Source: Pseudomonas brassicacearum subsp. brassicacearum (lineage in GTDB: Bacteria > Pseudomonadota > Gammaproteobacteria > Pseudomonadales > Pseudomonadaceae). From it: a DNA stretch of 64,000 nucleotides. The position numbers were made by a program, and so were the translations under genes. This document shows positions 40,372-50,045 of this stretch, in pieces; the first letter of the stretch is position 1, and each line of letters begins with the position of its first letter. The stretch covers positions 1 through 64,000 of the forward strand of contig NZ_VZPJ01000015.1 of the NCBI RefSeq assembly GCF_008801605.1, in the 5' to 3' direction. The notes beneath the pieces are model-generated. The model saw only the letters and a program-made list of their open reading frames with translations. It searched no databases and was not told where the DNA came from.

Positions 40372-40485
40372 GATCGTTCCCACGCTCCTGCGTGGGAACG
40401 TCGCCAGGGACGCTCCGCGTTCCGCTTCTGGAAGGTGACGCAGAGTGTCACGGGATGCATTCCCACGCGGAGCGTGGGAACGATC
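40372..40485. repeat. Single copy of the GATCGTTCCCACGC repeat
   Basis: Flanked by GATCGTTCCCACGC and GCGTGGGAACGATC, it lies between the convergent DUF3995 and antiporter genes. It is the inverted form of the unit seen at 597-1379. Confidence 0.92.
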
Positions 40486-40495
40486 AACGTATCTG

Positions 40496-40849
40496 TCAGT
40501 CGTTTCGGCGACTGCTCACTTCCGCCGGCACATCATCCCCAGCCATGCGCTTGCGGAACAACGCCGCTCGGGCTAGCAGCAGGGTGGTCACCGGGACGGT
40601 GATGGACAACAGGATCGGTATCAGCCAGGCGTGCAACACCGGCCCGGATTTGAGCGCCGAAAAATACACGATCGAAGCCAGTGCCACGCACCAGGCGCCC
40701 AGTGTGGATGCCAGGGCCGGAGGGTGCATGCGCTGGAAGTAATCCTTCAACCGCACCAGGCCGATTGCCCCGGCCAGGGCGAAGAGGCTGCCGAGCACCA
40801 GCAGGATCGCCACCGGGATTTCCACCCACATCGACAGTTCGCCGGTCAT
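40496..40849 (-). CDS. mrpG: Mrp-type Na+/H+ antiporter subunit G
   Basis: 117 residues, three hydrophobic helices, with IGLVRLKDYFQRMHPPALA typical of MrpG/PhaG. It is the last gene of the operon; its start overlaps the mrpF stop by four bases. Confidence 0.92.
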   Translation of the reverse strand: MTGELSMWVEIPVAILLVLGSLFALAGAIGLVRLKDYFQRMHPPALASTLGAWCVALASIVYFSALKSGPVLHAWLIPILLSITVPVTTLLLARAALFRKRMAGDDVPAEVSSRRND

Positions 40850-41124
40850 TCGATCACCTCGCCACGCAGCAGGAACTTGGCCAGGGCAAACGAGCCGACA
40901 AAGCCGAACAGGGCGATCAGCAGGGCCGCCTCGAAGTAGGTGTCACTGGCGTAACGGATGCCCAGCACCAGCATCATCAGCATCGCCACGATGTACAGGT
41001 AGTCCAGGGCCAATACCCGGTCCTGGGCCGAAGGGCCCTTGAACAGCCGCCACAGGGTCAACACCATCGCCAGGGAGAACAGGAACAGGCTCAACAGGAT
41101 CGCATTGGACAGCAAGGGGCTCAT
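40846..41124 (-). CDS. mrpF: Mrp-type Na+/H+ antiporter subunit F
   Basis: 92 residues, three helices. Features GPSAQDRVLALDYLYIVAML, the usual MrpF loop. It overlaps its neighbours on both sides by four bases, so translation is coupled along the whole operon. Confidence 0.92.
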   Translation of the reverse strand: MSPLLSNAILLSLFLFSLAMVLTLWRLFKGPSAQDRVLALDYLYIVAMLMMLVLGIRYASDTYFEAALLIALFGFVGSFALAKFLLRGEVIE

Positions 41125-41609
41125 TGGAAAATCTCCATCAACGGGCGCTCGTAGGTGGCCTTGAAATGCGCGATGAATGACGCCTCGTCTTGCAGATCGA
41201 ATACATGCATCAGCAGGATGCTGCGGTCCAGGGCCAGTTCCGACCAGACCGTCCCCGGAATCACCGTGGTGATCATCGACAGCGCGGCCAGGCCGTTGGC
41301 GTCGTGCAGGTCCAGCGGCACCTTGATGAACCGCGAGCGAGGCGGGCGGCGGCCAGCGTTGAGCACACCCCAGGCCACCGCCACGTTGGACACCAGCACA
41401 TCACGGCCCACCAGCAGGAACAAGCGCAACACCACCCACGGTCGGCGGATACGGATGGGCCGTGGGCGCAATGGGCGCATCAGCAACGGGGCCAGGAAGC
41501 CTAGCGCAGCGCCGAGCAGCTGATGGCCGGCGCTGACGGACACGTTCAACACCAGCCACAGCAACCACAGCGCCAGGGACAACCACGGGGCGGGAAACAG
41601 GCGCTTCAT
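41121..41609 (-). CDS. mrpE: Mrp-type Na+/H+ antiporter subunit E
   Basis: 162 residues. N-terminal helices are followed by the MrpE region (FIKVPLDLHDANGLAALSMI, TVIPGTVWSELALDRS). The ATG at 41609 overlaps the mrpD stop by four bases. A longer open frame to 41918 is out-of-frame mrpD sequence and is rejected. Confidence 0.92.
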   Translation of the reverse strand: MKRLFPAPWLSLALWLLWLVLNVSVSAGHQLLGAALGFLAPLLMRPLRPRPIRIRRPWVVLRLFLLVGRDVLVSNVAVAWGVLNAGRRPPRSRFIKVPLDLHDANGLAALSMITTVIPGTVWSELALDRSILLMHVFDLQDEASFIAHFKATYERPLMEIFQ

Positions 41610-43291
41610 GGCTGCACCTCTGACAAGGCGGCGCGGGTCTCTGGGTTGGGCACGGCGCGGGTGGCGAGTACCGACATCACATAATGTTCCGGGTTGTTCA
41701 GCGCATCGGCAGCGGATTGGGTGTAGCGCAGCAACGGCTCGGCCTTGAAAGTCAGGGCGATACCCAGGCCCAGCAAAAGGATGATCGGCAGGCATTCGAA
41801 CGGCCGCAGCAACGGCGATGGGCGTTCCTGGGGCGTCCAGAAACGTTGGATGCCCAGGCGTGAAAAGGCAATCAGCGAGGCCAGCCCAGAGAGGATCAGC
41901 AAGGCCAACAGGCCCCACGCCTGGTTTGATACCGACTCCCCGCCGCTGGCTCCGAAGCCTTGGGGATTGAGCAAGGCGCTCAGCAGGCTCAGCTTGCCGA
42001 TGAACCCCGACAGCGGCGGCATGCCGATAATCAACAGCGCACAGAAGATAAAGCTCAAGCCAAGGAAGGCCATGGTCCAGGGAATCACCTGCCCGACCAC
42101 GGCTTTCTGCTCGTCATCGAGGTTGATGCCCTTGGGCGGCTGCAAGGATTCCAGCGGTCGCGGCAACGTGTCGAAGTCGTCGTCCAGGGACAGTTCATTG
42201 GCCGAGCGCGAGCGTTCGATCAGCTCGGCCAGCAAGAACAGCGCGCAGAGCGCCAGGGTCGAACTCACCAGGTAAAACAGCGCCGCGCCCACCAGGTTGG
42301 GTTGGGCGAAGCCGATGGCCGACAACAGGATCCCGGCCGAGACCAGGATGCTCAGGCTCGCCATGCGCTCCAGGCGTTGGGCCGCCAGAATGGCGATGGC
42401 GGCGCAGACGATGGTCGCCATGCCGCCGTAGACCAACCAGTCGGCGCCGAAATACGCCGAGGCGCCGGCCTGGCCGGAGAACAGCAACGTCCACAGGCGC
42501 AGGATCGTGTAGACGCCGACCTTGGTCATGATCGCAAACAGCGCCGCCACCGGTGCGCTGGCGGCACTGTAGGCCGGCACCAGCCAGAAGTTCAGCGGCC
42601 ACATGCCGGCCTTGGCCAGGAACGCCACCGCAAGGATGCCTGCGCCGGCGTGCAGCAAGCCGCGGTCGGCCTCCGGCACCAGCGGGATTTTCAGGGCCAG
42701 GTCGGCCATGTTCAACGTGCCGGTGACGCCATAGATCAGCGCAGCGCCGATCAGGAACAACGACGAGGCCAGCAGATTGATGGAAATGTAATGCAGGCCC
42801 GACGACACCCGCGCCCGACCCGAACCGTGCAGCATCAAACCGTAGGAGGCCGCCAGCAGCACTTCGAAGAACACGAACAGGTTGAACAGGTCCGCCGTCA
42901 GGAAGGCCCCGTAGAGGCCCATCAACTGGATCTGGAACAGCGCATGGAAACTCGCCCCGGCGCGGTCCCAGCGGGCCATGGCGAAGAGCAGGGCGCTGAC
43001 GCCGATGATGCCGGTCAGCACCAGCATCAGCGCCGACAGGCGATCGACCACCAGGACAATGCCGAACGGCGCCTGCCAGTTGCCGGGCAGGTACACACCA
43101 ATGGACGCGGGCAGGGCCTGGTCCTGGGTCCAGTACAGCAACAGCACGGCGATGCCCAGGCCCAGCAGGCTGGAAAGCAGATTGATCCGTGCCTTGAGCG
43201 GGCGGTGTTTCTCGCCCAGCATCAGCATCAACGCAGCGGTCAGCAGCGGCAGCAGGATGGGCGCGGCGATCAGATGGGGCGTCAATATCAT
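41606..43291 (-). CDS. mrpD: Mrp-type Na+/H+ antiporter subunit D
   Basis: 561 residues with about 14 transmembrane helices, related to NuoM/N. Conserved stretches include FHALFQIQLMGLYGAFLTAD, AFLAKAGMWPLNFWL and PLSGFIGKLSLLSALL. It is a proton-channel-like core subunit. The ATG at 43291 gives MILTPHLIAAPILLPLL; the frame upstream to 43537 is out-of-frame mrpC sequence. Confidence 0.94.
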   Translation of the reverse strand: MILTPHLIAAPILLPLLTAALMLMLGEKHRPLKARINLLSSLLGLGIAVLLLYWTQDQALPASIGVYLPGNWQAPFGIVLVVDRLSALMLVLTGIIGVSALLFAMARWDRAGASFHALFQIQLMGLYGAFLTADLFNLFVFFEVLLAASYGLMLHGSGRARVSSGLHYISINLLASSLFLIGAALIYGVTGTLNMADLALKIPLVPEADRGLLHAGAGILAVAFLAKAGMWPLNFWLVPAYSAASAPVAALFAIMTKVGVYTILRLWTLLFSGQAGASAYFGADWLVYGGMATIVCAAIAILAAQRLERMASLSILVSAGILLSAIGFAQPNLVGAALFYLVSSTLALCALFLLAELIERSRSANELSLDDDFDTLPRPLESLQPPKGINLDDEQKAVVGQVIPWTMAFLGLSFIFCALLIIGMPPLSGFIGKLSLLSALLNPQGFGASGGESVSNQAWGLLALLILSGLASLIAFSRLGIQRFWTPQERPSPLLRPFECLPIILLLGLGIALTFKAEPLLRYTQSAADALNNPEHYVMSVLATRAVPNPETRAALSEVQP

Positions 43292-43632
43292 TCCTTGGGC
43301 TCCCGACCGTCCACATGGTCGGTGCCGGTCAGGCCCCGGGACGCCAGCAGCACCACCAGGAACAGCGCGGTCATGGCGAAGCTGATCACGATGGCGGTCA
43401 GCACCAGCGCCTGGGGCAGCGGGTCGGTGTAGTGCAGCAGGTCCTGGGGCACGCCGTCCTTGATGATCGGCTCCTTGCCGATGAACAGGCTGCCCATGCT
43501 GAAGATGAACAGGTTGACGCCGTAGGACAGCAGGCACAGGCCCATGACCACCTGGAAGGTCCGTGGCCGCAATACCAGCCAGACACCGGAGGCGGCCAGT
43601 ACACCGATTGCGATTGCGATGACTTCTTCCAT
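43288..43632 (-). CDS. mrpC: Mrp-type Na+/H+ antiporter subunit C
   Basis: 114 residues, NuoK-like with three helices (GVWLVLRPRTFQVVMGLCLL, LSYGVNLFIFSMG, ALVLTAIVISFAMTALFLV). It overlaps mrpD by four bases and meets the end of mrpA with one shared base. Confidence 0.93.
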   Translation of the reverse strand: MEEVIAIAIGVLAASGVWLVLRPRTFQVVMGLCLLSYGVNLFIFSMGSLFIGKEPIIKDGVPQDLLHYTDPLPQALVLTAIVISFAMTALFLVVLLASRGLTGTDHVDGREPKE

Positions 43633-46556
43633 CAGGCGGTGGCTCCTTTGACGGGGGCGACGGGTTTGGCTTGCAGGCCAGGCTTATGGGCCCGTACCGA
43701 TTGGTGCGCCAGGGCGGTGAGGATCAGCAGGGTGGAGCCGACCACCACGGCGTACACGCCGATGTCGAAAAACAGCGCGCTGGCCACATGGAGATCACCC
43801 AGCAGCGGTAATTCAAAATGCCAGGTGTGGGTGGTCAGGAACGGATAACCCACGGCCATCGCCCCCAGGCCCGTGGCGGTGGCGAACAACAGCCCGGTGC
43901 CCATCCAGCGCAGCGGTCGCAGGCTCATTTGCGCCTCGACCCACTGGGTGCCGGCAACCATGTACTGCAGGATGAACGCCACCGACATCACCAACCCGGC
44001 CACGAAGCCGCCACCGGGTTGATTGTGGCCACGCATGAACAGGTAGAACGACACCACCAGGGCGATCGGCAGCAGCAGGCGCACCAGCACCGACGGCACC
44101 ATCATGAAACCCAATGCGGTGTCGCTGGCATGGCGCGGGTTGACCAGGTCGGTGACCACGTCCGGCGCCAGCAGGCGTTGTTGTGCCGGCAGCTGCATGC
44201 TTTCCTTTGGCGGGCGGAAACGTCGCAGCAGGGCGAACACCGCCAGGGCCACCGCCACCAGCACGGTGATTTCCCCGAGGGTGTCGAAGCCGCGGAAGTC
44301 CACCAGCATCACGTTCACCACATTGCTGCCGCCGCCTTCGGGCAGGGCCCGGCTCAAGTAGAACGAAGAAATGTCGTTGGGCGTCTGGCGCGTGAGCATC
44401 GCATAGGACAACAGCGCCATGCCGCCGCCGACGGCGCTGGACAGCAGCAAGTCCCGCAGGCGCCGGATGCGCGCGCGCCGCTCGCTGTTGGGCAGCGGCG
44501 AGACGTCCTCGATCCGCCGTGGCAGCCAGCGCAGGCCCAGCAGGATCAGCACGGTGGTGACCACTTCCACCACCAGCTGCGTCAAGGCCAGGTCGGGGGC
44601 GGAGAACCAGACGAAGGTCACGCAGGTCATCAGGCCGCAGACGCTGACCATGGTCAGGGCCGCGAGCCGGTGGTACTTGGCCTGCCAGGCCGCGCCCAGG
44701 GCACAGGCGATCGCCAGCAGCCACAGGGTGACGAAGACGATGGAGCCGGGGATCTTCGGCCGGTCGCCCCAGACCAGCGTGCTGTGCAGCATCGGGATCA
44801 GCCCGGCGAGCACCGCAGCGAGGACCAGCCAGAACAACTGGGCCTGCAGGCGGCGGGTGCTGATCCGTCGTTCCAGGCGCCGGCCCTGGCGCATCATCAG
44901 CACCAGGCAACGTTCGAACAGGCGCTTGCCGCTGAGTCGGCCAATGAGCGGCGGGTGCTTGATGTGCCCTTGCCGGAACTGATTGCGCAGCAGCAGGTAC
45001 AGGACGATGCCGCCGGACATGGCCACCAGGCTCATGATCATCGGTGCATTCAGGCCGTGCCAGATCGCCAGGCTGTAGTCGGGCAGCGTGCCGCCCACCA
45101 CCGGCAACGCGGCGGCCGCGAGCAGCGAGCCGACCACCTGGGCCGGAAAAATCCCCACCAACAGGCAGGTGAACACCAGCAACTCCACTGGCGCGCGCAT
45201 CCAGCGCGGTGGTTCGTGAGGGGTATGGGGCAGGTCGGTGGCGGTGGGGCCGAAGAACACATCCACGGTGAACCGCAAGGAGTAGGCGACGCTGAAGGTC
45301 CCGGCGATGGTGGCGATGATCGGCAGCGCCAGTTCGACCCAGGCCGTGGCGGAAATGAACACGGTCTCGGCGAAGAACATTTCCTTGGACAGGAAACCGT
45401 TGAGCAACGGCACCCCGGCCATCGCCGCGCTGGCGACCATGGCCAGGGTCGCGGTGAACGGAATCAGCCGTACCAGGCCGCTGAGCTTGCGAATGTCGCG
45501 GGTGCCGCTTTCGTGGTCGATGATCCCGGCGGCCATGAACAGCGACGCCTTGAAGGTGGCGTGGTTGAGGATATGAAACACCGCCGCCACGGCCGCCAGT
45601 GGACTGTTCAGGCCCAGCAGCAGGGTGATCAGCCCGAGGTGGCTGATGGTGGAGTAGGCCAGCAGGCCCTTGAGGTCGTTCTGGAACATCGCGCAGTAGG
45701 CGCCAAGCAGCAACGTACAGGCCCCCGCGCCGCCGACGATGTAGAACCATTCTTCACTGCCCGACAGCGACGGCCATAACCGCGCCAACAGGAACACCCC
45801 GGCCTTGACCATGGTCGCCGAGTGCAGATACGCCGACACCGGCGTGGGGGCTGCCATGGCATGGGGCAGCCAGAAGTGGAACGGAAACTGAGCGCTTTTG
45901 CTCAAGGCGCCGATCAGGATCAGCGGCAACAGGATGGGGTAGAGGGCATGGGCACGGATCAGGTCGCCAGCGGCGAGGACCTTGTCCAGCTCATAGCTGC
46001 CCACCACATGGCCGAGCAGCATCACCCCGGCCAACAGGCAAAGCCCGCCAGCCCCGGTCACCATCAACGCCATGTAGGCACCGCGTCGAGCGTCGGCGCG
46101 GTGGTGCCAGTAACCGATCAGCAGGAACGAGAACAGGCTGGTCAGTTCCCAGAAAAACACCATCTGGATCAGGTTGCCGGAGATCACCAGCCCGAGCATG
46201 GCGCCCATGAATGCCAGGAAAAACGCGAAGAAGCGCGGCACCGGATCATCCGGCGACATGTAGTAGCGAGCATACAGCGACACCAGCGTGCCGATGCCCA
46301 GCACCAGCAACGAAAACAGCCAGGCGAACCCGTCCAGGCGCAATACGAAATCCAGGCCCAGGCTGGGCAACCAGGTGTAGTGCTCGCGGATCACGCCGCC
46401 GTCGGCGATCTGCGGGTACAGCAAGGCCACCTGAACCGTGCCGGCCAGGGCGACGAGGCCGGCCAGCAGTGATTCGGCGTTACGGGCGTTATGCGGCAGC
46501 AGCGCCGCGACACAGCTGCCGATGAAGGGCAAAAGCAATAGAACTATCAGTGACAT
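43632..46556 (-). CDS. mrpA: Mrp-type Na+/H+ antiporter fused subunits A and B
   Basis: 974 residues. The first ~780 are MrpA, a NuoL-like multi-helix protein (FFWELTSLFSFLLIGYWHHR, HFWLPHAMAAPTPVSAYLHS with the conserved lysine-rich HSATMVKAG). The last ~150 (ALVVSFYLFMRGHNQPGGGF, GLVMSVAFILQYMVAG) are MrpB, fused as is usual in Pseudomonas. It is the first gene of a six-gene operon and exports Na+ in exchange for protons, supporting growth in salt and alkali. Confidence 0.94.
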   Translation of the reverse strand: MSLIVLLLLPFIGSCVAALLPHNARNAESLLAGLVALAGTVQVALLYPQIADGGVIREHYTWLPSLGLDFVLRLDGFAWLFSLLVLGIGTLVSLYARYYMSPDDPVPRFFAFFLAFMGAMLGLVISGNLIQMVFFWELTSLFSFLLIGYWHHRADARRGAYMALMVTGAGGLCLLAGVMLLGHVVGSYELDKVLAAGDLIRAHALYPILLPLILIGALSKSAQFPFHFWLPHAMAAPTPVSAYLHSATMVKAGVFLLARLWPSLSGSEEWFYIVGGAGACTLLLGAYCAMFQNDLKGLLAYSTISHLGLITLLLGLNSPLAAVAAVFHILNHATFKASLFMAAGIIDHESGTRDIRKLSGLVRLIPFTATLAMVASAAMAGVPLLNGFLSKEMFFAETVFISATAWVELALPIIATIAGTFSVAYSLRFTVDVFFGPTATDLPHTPHEPPRWMRAPVELLVFTCLLVGIFPAQVVGSLLAAAALPVVGGTLPDYSLAIWHGLNAPMIMSLVAMSGGIVLYLLLRNQFRQGHIKHPPLIGRLSGKRLFERCLVLMMRQGRRLERRISTRRLQAQLFWLVLAAVLAGLIPMLHSTLVWGDRPKIPGSIVFVTLWLLAIACALGAAWQAKYHRLAALTMVSVCGLMTCVTFVWFSAPDLALTQLVVEVVTTVLILLGLRWLPRRIEDVSPLPNSERRARIRRLRDLLLSSAVGGGMALLSYAMLTRQTPNDISSFYLSRALPEGGGSNVVNVMLVDFRGFDTLGEITVLVAVALAVFALLRRFRPPKESMQLPAQQRLLAPDVVTDLVNPRHASDTALGFMMVPSVLVRLLLPIALVVSFYLFMRGHNQPGGGFVAGLVMSVAFILQYMVAGTQWVEAQMSLRPLRWMGTGLLFATATGLGAMAVGYPFLTTHTWHFELPLLGDLHVASALFFDIGVYAVVVGSTLLILTALAHQSVRAHKPGLQAKPVAPVKGATA

Positions 46557-46713
46557 AGGCTTCTATTCGGCGGGAGGTTGTGAGGGATCATACGTGGCGT
46601 ATTCCCGATCACCAACCGTGAGGGTGTCGCAGAATCCTACAAGGGAGGTGGAGTTTTCTTACTTTGCGCCCTACACATCACCCGTGGCGAGGGAGCTTGC
46701 TCCCGCTGGGCTT

Positions 46714-46820
46714 GTGTAGGAACTGTCGAAGGCTGAGATCTGTTGATCTTTGATTTTTCGCTTGAGACTCAAGTGTCTGGGGAAAGATCGCAGCCTCGTT
46801 GCACTCGACAGCTCCTACAC
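46714..46820. repeat. ~105-bp CTGTAGGAGCTG repeat, copy 2
   Basis: It runs from TGTAGGAACTGTCGAAGGC to CGACAGCTCCTACAC. A short GCGAGGGAGCTTGCTCCCGC hairpin precedes it at about 46686-46707. These fill the 285-base gap between the antiporter operon and the exporter gene. Confidence 0.88.
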
Positions 46821-46841
46821 AGGTTCAAACGCCCCCCGGCC

Positions 46842-47774
46842 TCACTGTTCGCGCTCAAGCACTTCATCCACCTCGACGCTACCTTTGCTCCGTGTCTTCA
46901 GCTCACTGACAATCACCGCCGCCACGATCAGTGCCGCGCCGAACAAGGCAATCGCCGGCAGCCGCTCGCCCGCCAGGCGCCCGGCGATGCCGGCCCACAC
47001 CGGCTCGCCGGCATAGATCAGCGTGGCGCGGGTCGGCGACACGCTTTTCTGTGCCCAGTTCATCGCCACCTGGATCGCTGCGCTCGCGGCGCCCAGGCCC
47101 ACGGCGCTGACCAGCAGTAACATGGAAAAATCCGGGATCTTTTCCTGGGTCGGCACCACCATCAGGAAGGCCAGCACGGCGGTGCTTGCCAGTTGCACCA
47201 CGGTCACCCGGCGCACATCGACCTGGCCGGCATAGGCGCTGATCAGGATGATCTCGGCGGCGATTGCGATGGCGCTGATCAACGTGGCGATTTCACCGGG
47301 GCTGAAATTCAGCGAGGCCCCGGCCGGGCCCGACACCAGCATCAGCCCGGTGAACGCCAGCATGATGCCGAGGCTGGGCATCAAGCCAGGCCGACGGCCC
47401 AGCACCAGCCATTGCAGCAAGGGCACGAATGGCACGTATAACGCGGTGATGAACGCCGACTGGCTGCTGGGGATGCTTTGCAGCCCGACGGTCTGCAAAC
47501 CGTAGCCGAGCATGATCGCCACGCCGATGAAGCAGCCGGCCTTGAGTTCGAACAGCGTCAGGTCCCGCAGGTGCCGCCAGGAGAACAGCGCGACAAACGC
47601 GGCCGCGGCGGCAAAGCGCAGGCCGACGAAAAACATTGGCCCACTGACCGTCATGGCGTGTTGCACCAGCAGGAAAGTCCCACCCCAGATCATGGTAATC
47701 AGCACCAGCACGCATTCGGCCTTGCTGAACCTTGAGAAACGGGGGGAAGCTTGCGGGGAATTCACCGATGCCAT
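46842..47774 (-). CDS. EamA/DMT-family exporter
   Basis: 310 residues with ten hydrophobic helices in two EamA repeats (LVLITMIWGGTFLLVQHAM, then FITALYVPFVPLLQWLVLG). Typical members export amino acids or metabolites. The family signature RATLIYAGEPVWAGIAG is near the end. It is divergent from an XRE-cupin regulator, the usual arrangement for a regulator of an exporter. The ATG at 47774 was chosen since upstream codons cross the promoter region; its ribosome binding site is close (AAGGTC). Confidence 0.88.
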   Translation of the reverse strand: MASVNSPQASPRFSRFSKAECVLVLITMIWGGTFLLVQHAMTVSGPMFFVGLRFAAAAAFVALFSWRHLRDLTLFELKAGCFIGVAIMLGYGLQTVGLQSIPSSQSAFITALYVPFVPLLQWLVLGRRPGLMPSLGIMLAFTGLMLVSGPAGASLNFSPGEIATLISAIAIAAEIILISAYAGQVDVRRVTVVQLASTAVLAFLMVVPTQEKIPDFSMLLLVSAVGLGAASAAIQVAMNWAQKSVSPTRATLIYAGEPVWAGIAGRLAGERLPAIALFGAALIVAAVIVSELKTRSKGSVEVDEVLEREQ

Positions 47775-47825
47775 GACCTTGCGCGCCACTTGAGGCGGAC
47801 GCACAATGCGCCCGAAGTTGGGCAG

Positions 47826-47831
47826 TATAAT
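47826..47831 (+). promoter_or_regulatory. -10 box of the XRE-cupin regulator gene
   Basis: A perfect TATAAT, with a reverse TATACT-like hexamer on the other strand at the same place. The two divergent promoters probably overlap. Expected RNA start near 47838. Confidence 0.5.
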
Positions 47832-47858
47832 GCGCAACCCAGCCATGTGAGCAATATA

Positions 47859-48422
47859 GTGCACAAAGAATCCGGCCAGCGGGCGTCCGTCCTGCAACAC
47901 GTCAGCCAGAACGTCCGTCGTCTGCGGCATGCCGCCGAGCTCAGCCAGACGGCGCTCGCCGAGCTGTCGGGGGTCAGCCGGCGAATGCTGGTGGCCATCG
48001 AGGCGGGCGAAAAGAACGTTAGCCTGACCACCCTGGACCGGGTCGCCGAAGCCCTGGACGTGGCCTTCAGCGACTTGATCCAGGCCCCCGACGCCCGCGA
48101 CCCGAGTCGCATCAACGAATTGGCCTGGGCCGGGACCATTGCCGGCAGCAAAGCCGTATTGCTCGCCAAGGCCACCGCCAGCCGCGAGGTGGAACTCTGG
48201 GAGTGGCGCCTGGAGCCCGGCGAGTATTACCCTTCAGAGCCCGACGCCGACGGTTGGAGCGAGCAACTCTACGTATTCGAGGGCTGCCTGACCCTGCTGT
48301 TGGGCAGCGAGGAACGCCGGATTGGTGCCGGTGAGTTTTTCATGTTTGCCAGCAACCAGCCCCATGCCTATCGCAACGATGGCCCGGTGGCGGCGAGATT
48401 CGTACGCAACGTGGTGATTTGA
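47859..48422 (+). CDS. XRE-family regulator with cupin domain
   Basis: 187 residues from a GTG at 47859. An N-terminal helix-turn-helix (LRHAAELSQTALAELSGVS then MLVAIEAGEKNVSLTTL) is joined to a C-terminal cupin (SEQLYVFEGCLTLLLG, FFMFASNQPHAYRN). Such proteins act as local repressors sensing small metabolites. The frame is open to 47751 but those codons are promoter and exporter sequence. It is divergent from the DMT exporter gene, its likely target. Confidence 0.88.
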   Translation: MHKESGQRASVLQHVSQNVRRLRHAAELSQTALAELSGVSRRMLVAIEAGEKNVSLTTLDRVAEALDVAFSDLIQAPDARDPSRINELAWAGTIAGSKAVLLAKATASREVELWEWRLEPGEYYPSEPDADGWSEQLYVFEGCLTLLLGSEERRIGAGEFFMFASNQPHAYRNDGPVAARFVRNVVI

Positions 48423-48437
48423 TTCCTGGAGAGCGGT

Positions 48438-49880
48438 ATGGACACAGCGCTGGAGCGACATGAGCAGGGCATCACCCGGGAGGCCGATATCCTGATCATC
48501 GGGGGCGGCCTGAGCGGTGCCATGCTGGCGGCACAATTGCTGCGCTTGCCGGGCCGTCGCGAAGTGCTGATCGTCGAGCCGCGCAGCGAACTGGGCCGGG
48601 GCGAGGCCTATAGTGCGGTGGAACTTGGCCATACCTTGAACGGCAACGCCGCGCGCATGAGCGTCGACCCGGACAACGCCGATGACCTGACCCAATGGCT
48701 CACCGCGTTCATCGAGGCCGGCGGCTGGCCCGAGGCGGATCAACAGCACGTGCCGATCAGCGAATTGTTCCCGCCTCGGGGGATGTTTGGCCTCTATGTG
48801 CAACAACGGCTGGCCGAGGCTCGCGAGATAGGCGCGCAAAACGGTTCGACCGCCGAGCACGTGCGCGGCGAGGCCGTGGACTTGCGGGTTGTCGACGATG
48901 CCGTAATGCTCACGCTGGATGACGGCCAGTTGTTGCGCGGGCGTTTCGCGGTGCTGGCCACCGGCATGTTCCCGGCGGCACGCACCCCGCAAACCGAATC
49001 CAGCGGCTTGAATGCCGCGGCCCTGGACCCTTGGGATGTGGCTGCGATGCGCCAGCTCGATCAGCAGTCCACAGTGCTGATCATCGGTTCGGGGTTGACC
49101 ATGGTCGATGCCGTCGTGTCCCTGGAGCAGGCCGGGCACCGTGGGCCTATCGAAGTCTTTTCCCGCCATGGCCTGCTGCCCCATGTGCGCCGCCAGCCAC
49201 CCGCCTGGGTGGATTTCCTCGCCGACGATCACAGCCTGCGGTCACCACGCCAATTGATGCGAGCCCTGCGCGAGCAATGCCGTCAGGCCCAGGCCCAAGG
49301 CATCGATTGGCAGGCGCCGCTGGACACGGTGCGTGCTCACATCGGGCGTTTGTGGAACCAGGCCAGCGATGTACAACGTCGGCAGTTCGTCCGGCATGTA
49401 CGGCCGTGGTGGGAGAGCCATCATCATCGTTCGCCACCGCTGAGCGCCGAACTGGTGGCGCGTCTGCACGAAGAAGGGCGATTGCGGATCCATGCGGCGT
49501 CGTTCAAGGGATTGGCGTCCTCTGCCGAGGGCACGCTGGGTATTACCATCCGCCGCCGGGGCGAGACCGGGCTGACGGTGGTGCAGGGCGCGGCGCTGAT
49601 CAACTCCAGCGGCATCGAATATGACTGGCGCCGGGTTGCACGGCCGTTGCCGCAACAGTTGCTGGCCCAGGGGCTGATCCAGCCCGGGCCGCTGGCCCTG
49701 GGCATCGCCGCGCGTGCCGATGGCGCGGTGCTGGACGTCCAAGGCGAGCCTGCCGAGCGCCTGTTCGCCATGGGCCCGCCACTGCGGGGGATGTGGTGGG
49801 AAAGCACCGCCGTGACCGATGTGGCGAGCCAGGCGAAGGCGTTGGCCGTGCGTTTGGTTGAACTGCAAACCCAAGATTGA
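48438..49880 (+). CDS. FAD/NAD(P)-binding protein
   Basis: 480 residues. An N-terminal dinucleotide fold (DILIIGGGLSGAMLAAQLL) and a second motif (VLIIGSGLTMVDAVVSLEQ) mark the NAD_binding_9 group. The substrate is unknown. It starts 15 bases after the XRE-cupin gene and is probably co-transcribed with it, so it may modify the compound exported by the DMT protein. Confidence 0.82.
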   Translation: MDTALERHEQGITREADILIIGGGLSGAMLAAQLLRLPGRREVLIVEPRSELGRGEAYSAVELGHTLNGNAARMSVDPDNADDLTQWLTAFIEAGGWPEADQQHVPISELFPPRGMFGLYVQQRLAEAREIGAQNGSTAEHVRGEAVDLRVVDDAVMLTLDDGQLLRGRFAVLATGMFPAARTPQTESSGLNAAALDPWDVAAMRQLDQQSTVLIIGSGLTMVDAVVSLEQAGHRGPIEVFSRHGLLPHVRRQPPAWVDFLADDHSLRSPRQLMRALREQCRQAQAQGIDWQAPLDTVRAHIGRLWNQASDVQRRQFVRHVRPWWESHHHRSPPLSAELVARLHEEGRLRIHAASFKGLASSAEGTLGITIRRRGETGLTVVQGAALINSSGIEYDWRRVARPLPQQLLAQGLIQPGPLALGIAARADGAVLDVQGEPAERLFAMGPPLRGMWWESTAVTDVASQAKALAVRLVELQTQD

Positions 49881-49893
49881 AGTTGGACACTCC

Positions 49894-50025
49894 CTGTGGC
49901 GAGGGGATTTATCCCCGCTGCGTGGGAGCAAAGCTTGCTCGCGGTGCAGGCGCCTCGGTTCCCAGGGAGACCGCGTCATCTTCATCGTGGGCAAGCCTTG
50001 CTCCCACAGGTGGGAACGATCGTTA
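49894..50025. repeat. Degenerate REP cluster
   Basis: A GCGAGGGGATTTATCCCCGC hairpin is followed by a diverged REP pair (GTGGGAGCAAAGCTTGCTCG and GCAAGCCTTGCTCCCACAGG). It fills the gap between convergent genes. Confidence 0.8.
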
Positions 50026-50045
50026 TGAGCGGTTTGCTCAGCAGG

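Noticed and set aside
41818-43432. Long plus-strand frames within the antiporter operon, and the equivalent opposite mrpA
   Set aside because: Glutamine/arginine/histidine-rich shadows of transmembrane genes on the other strand.
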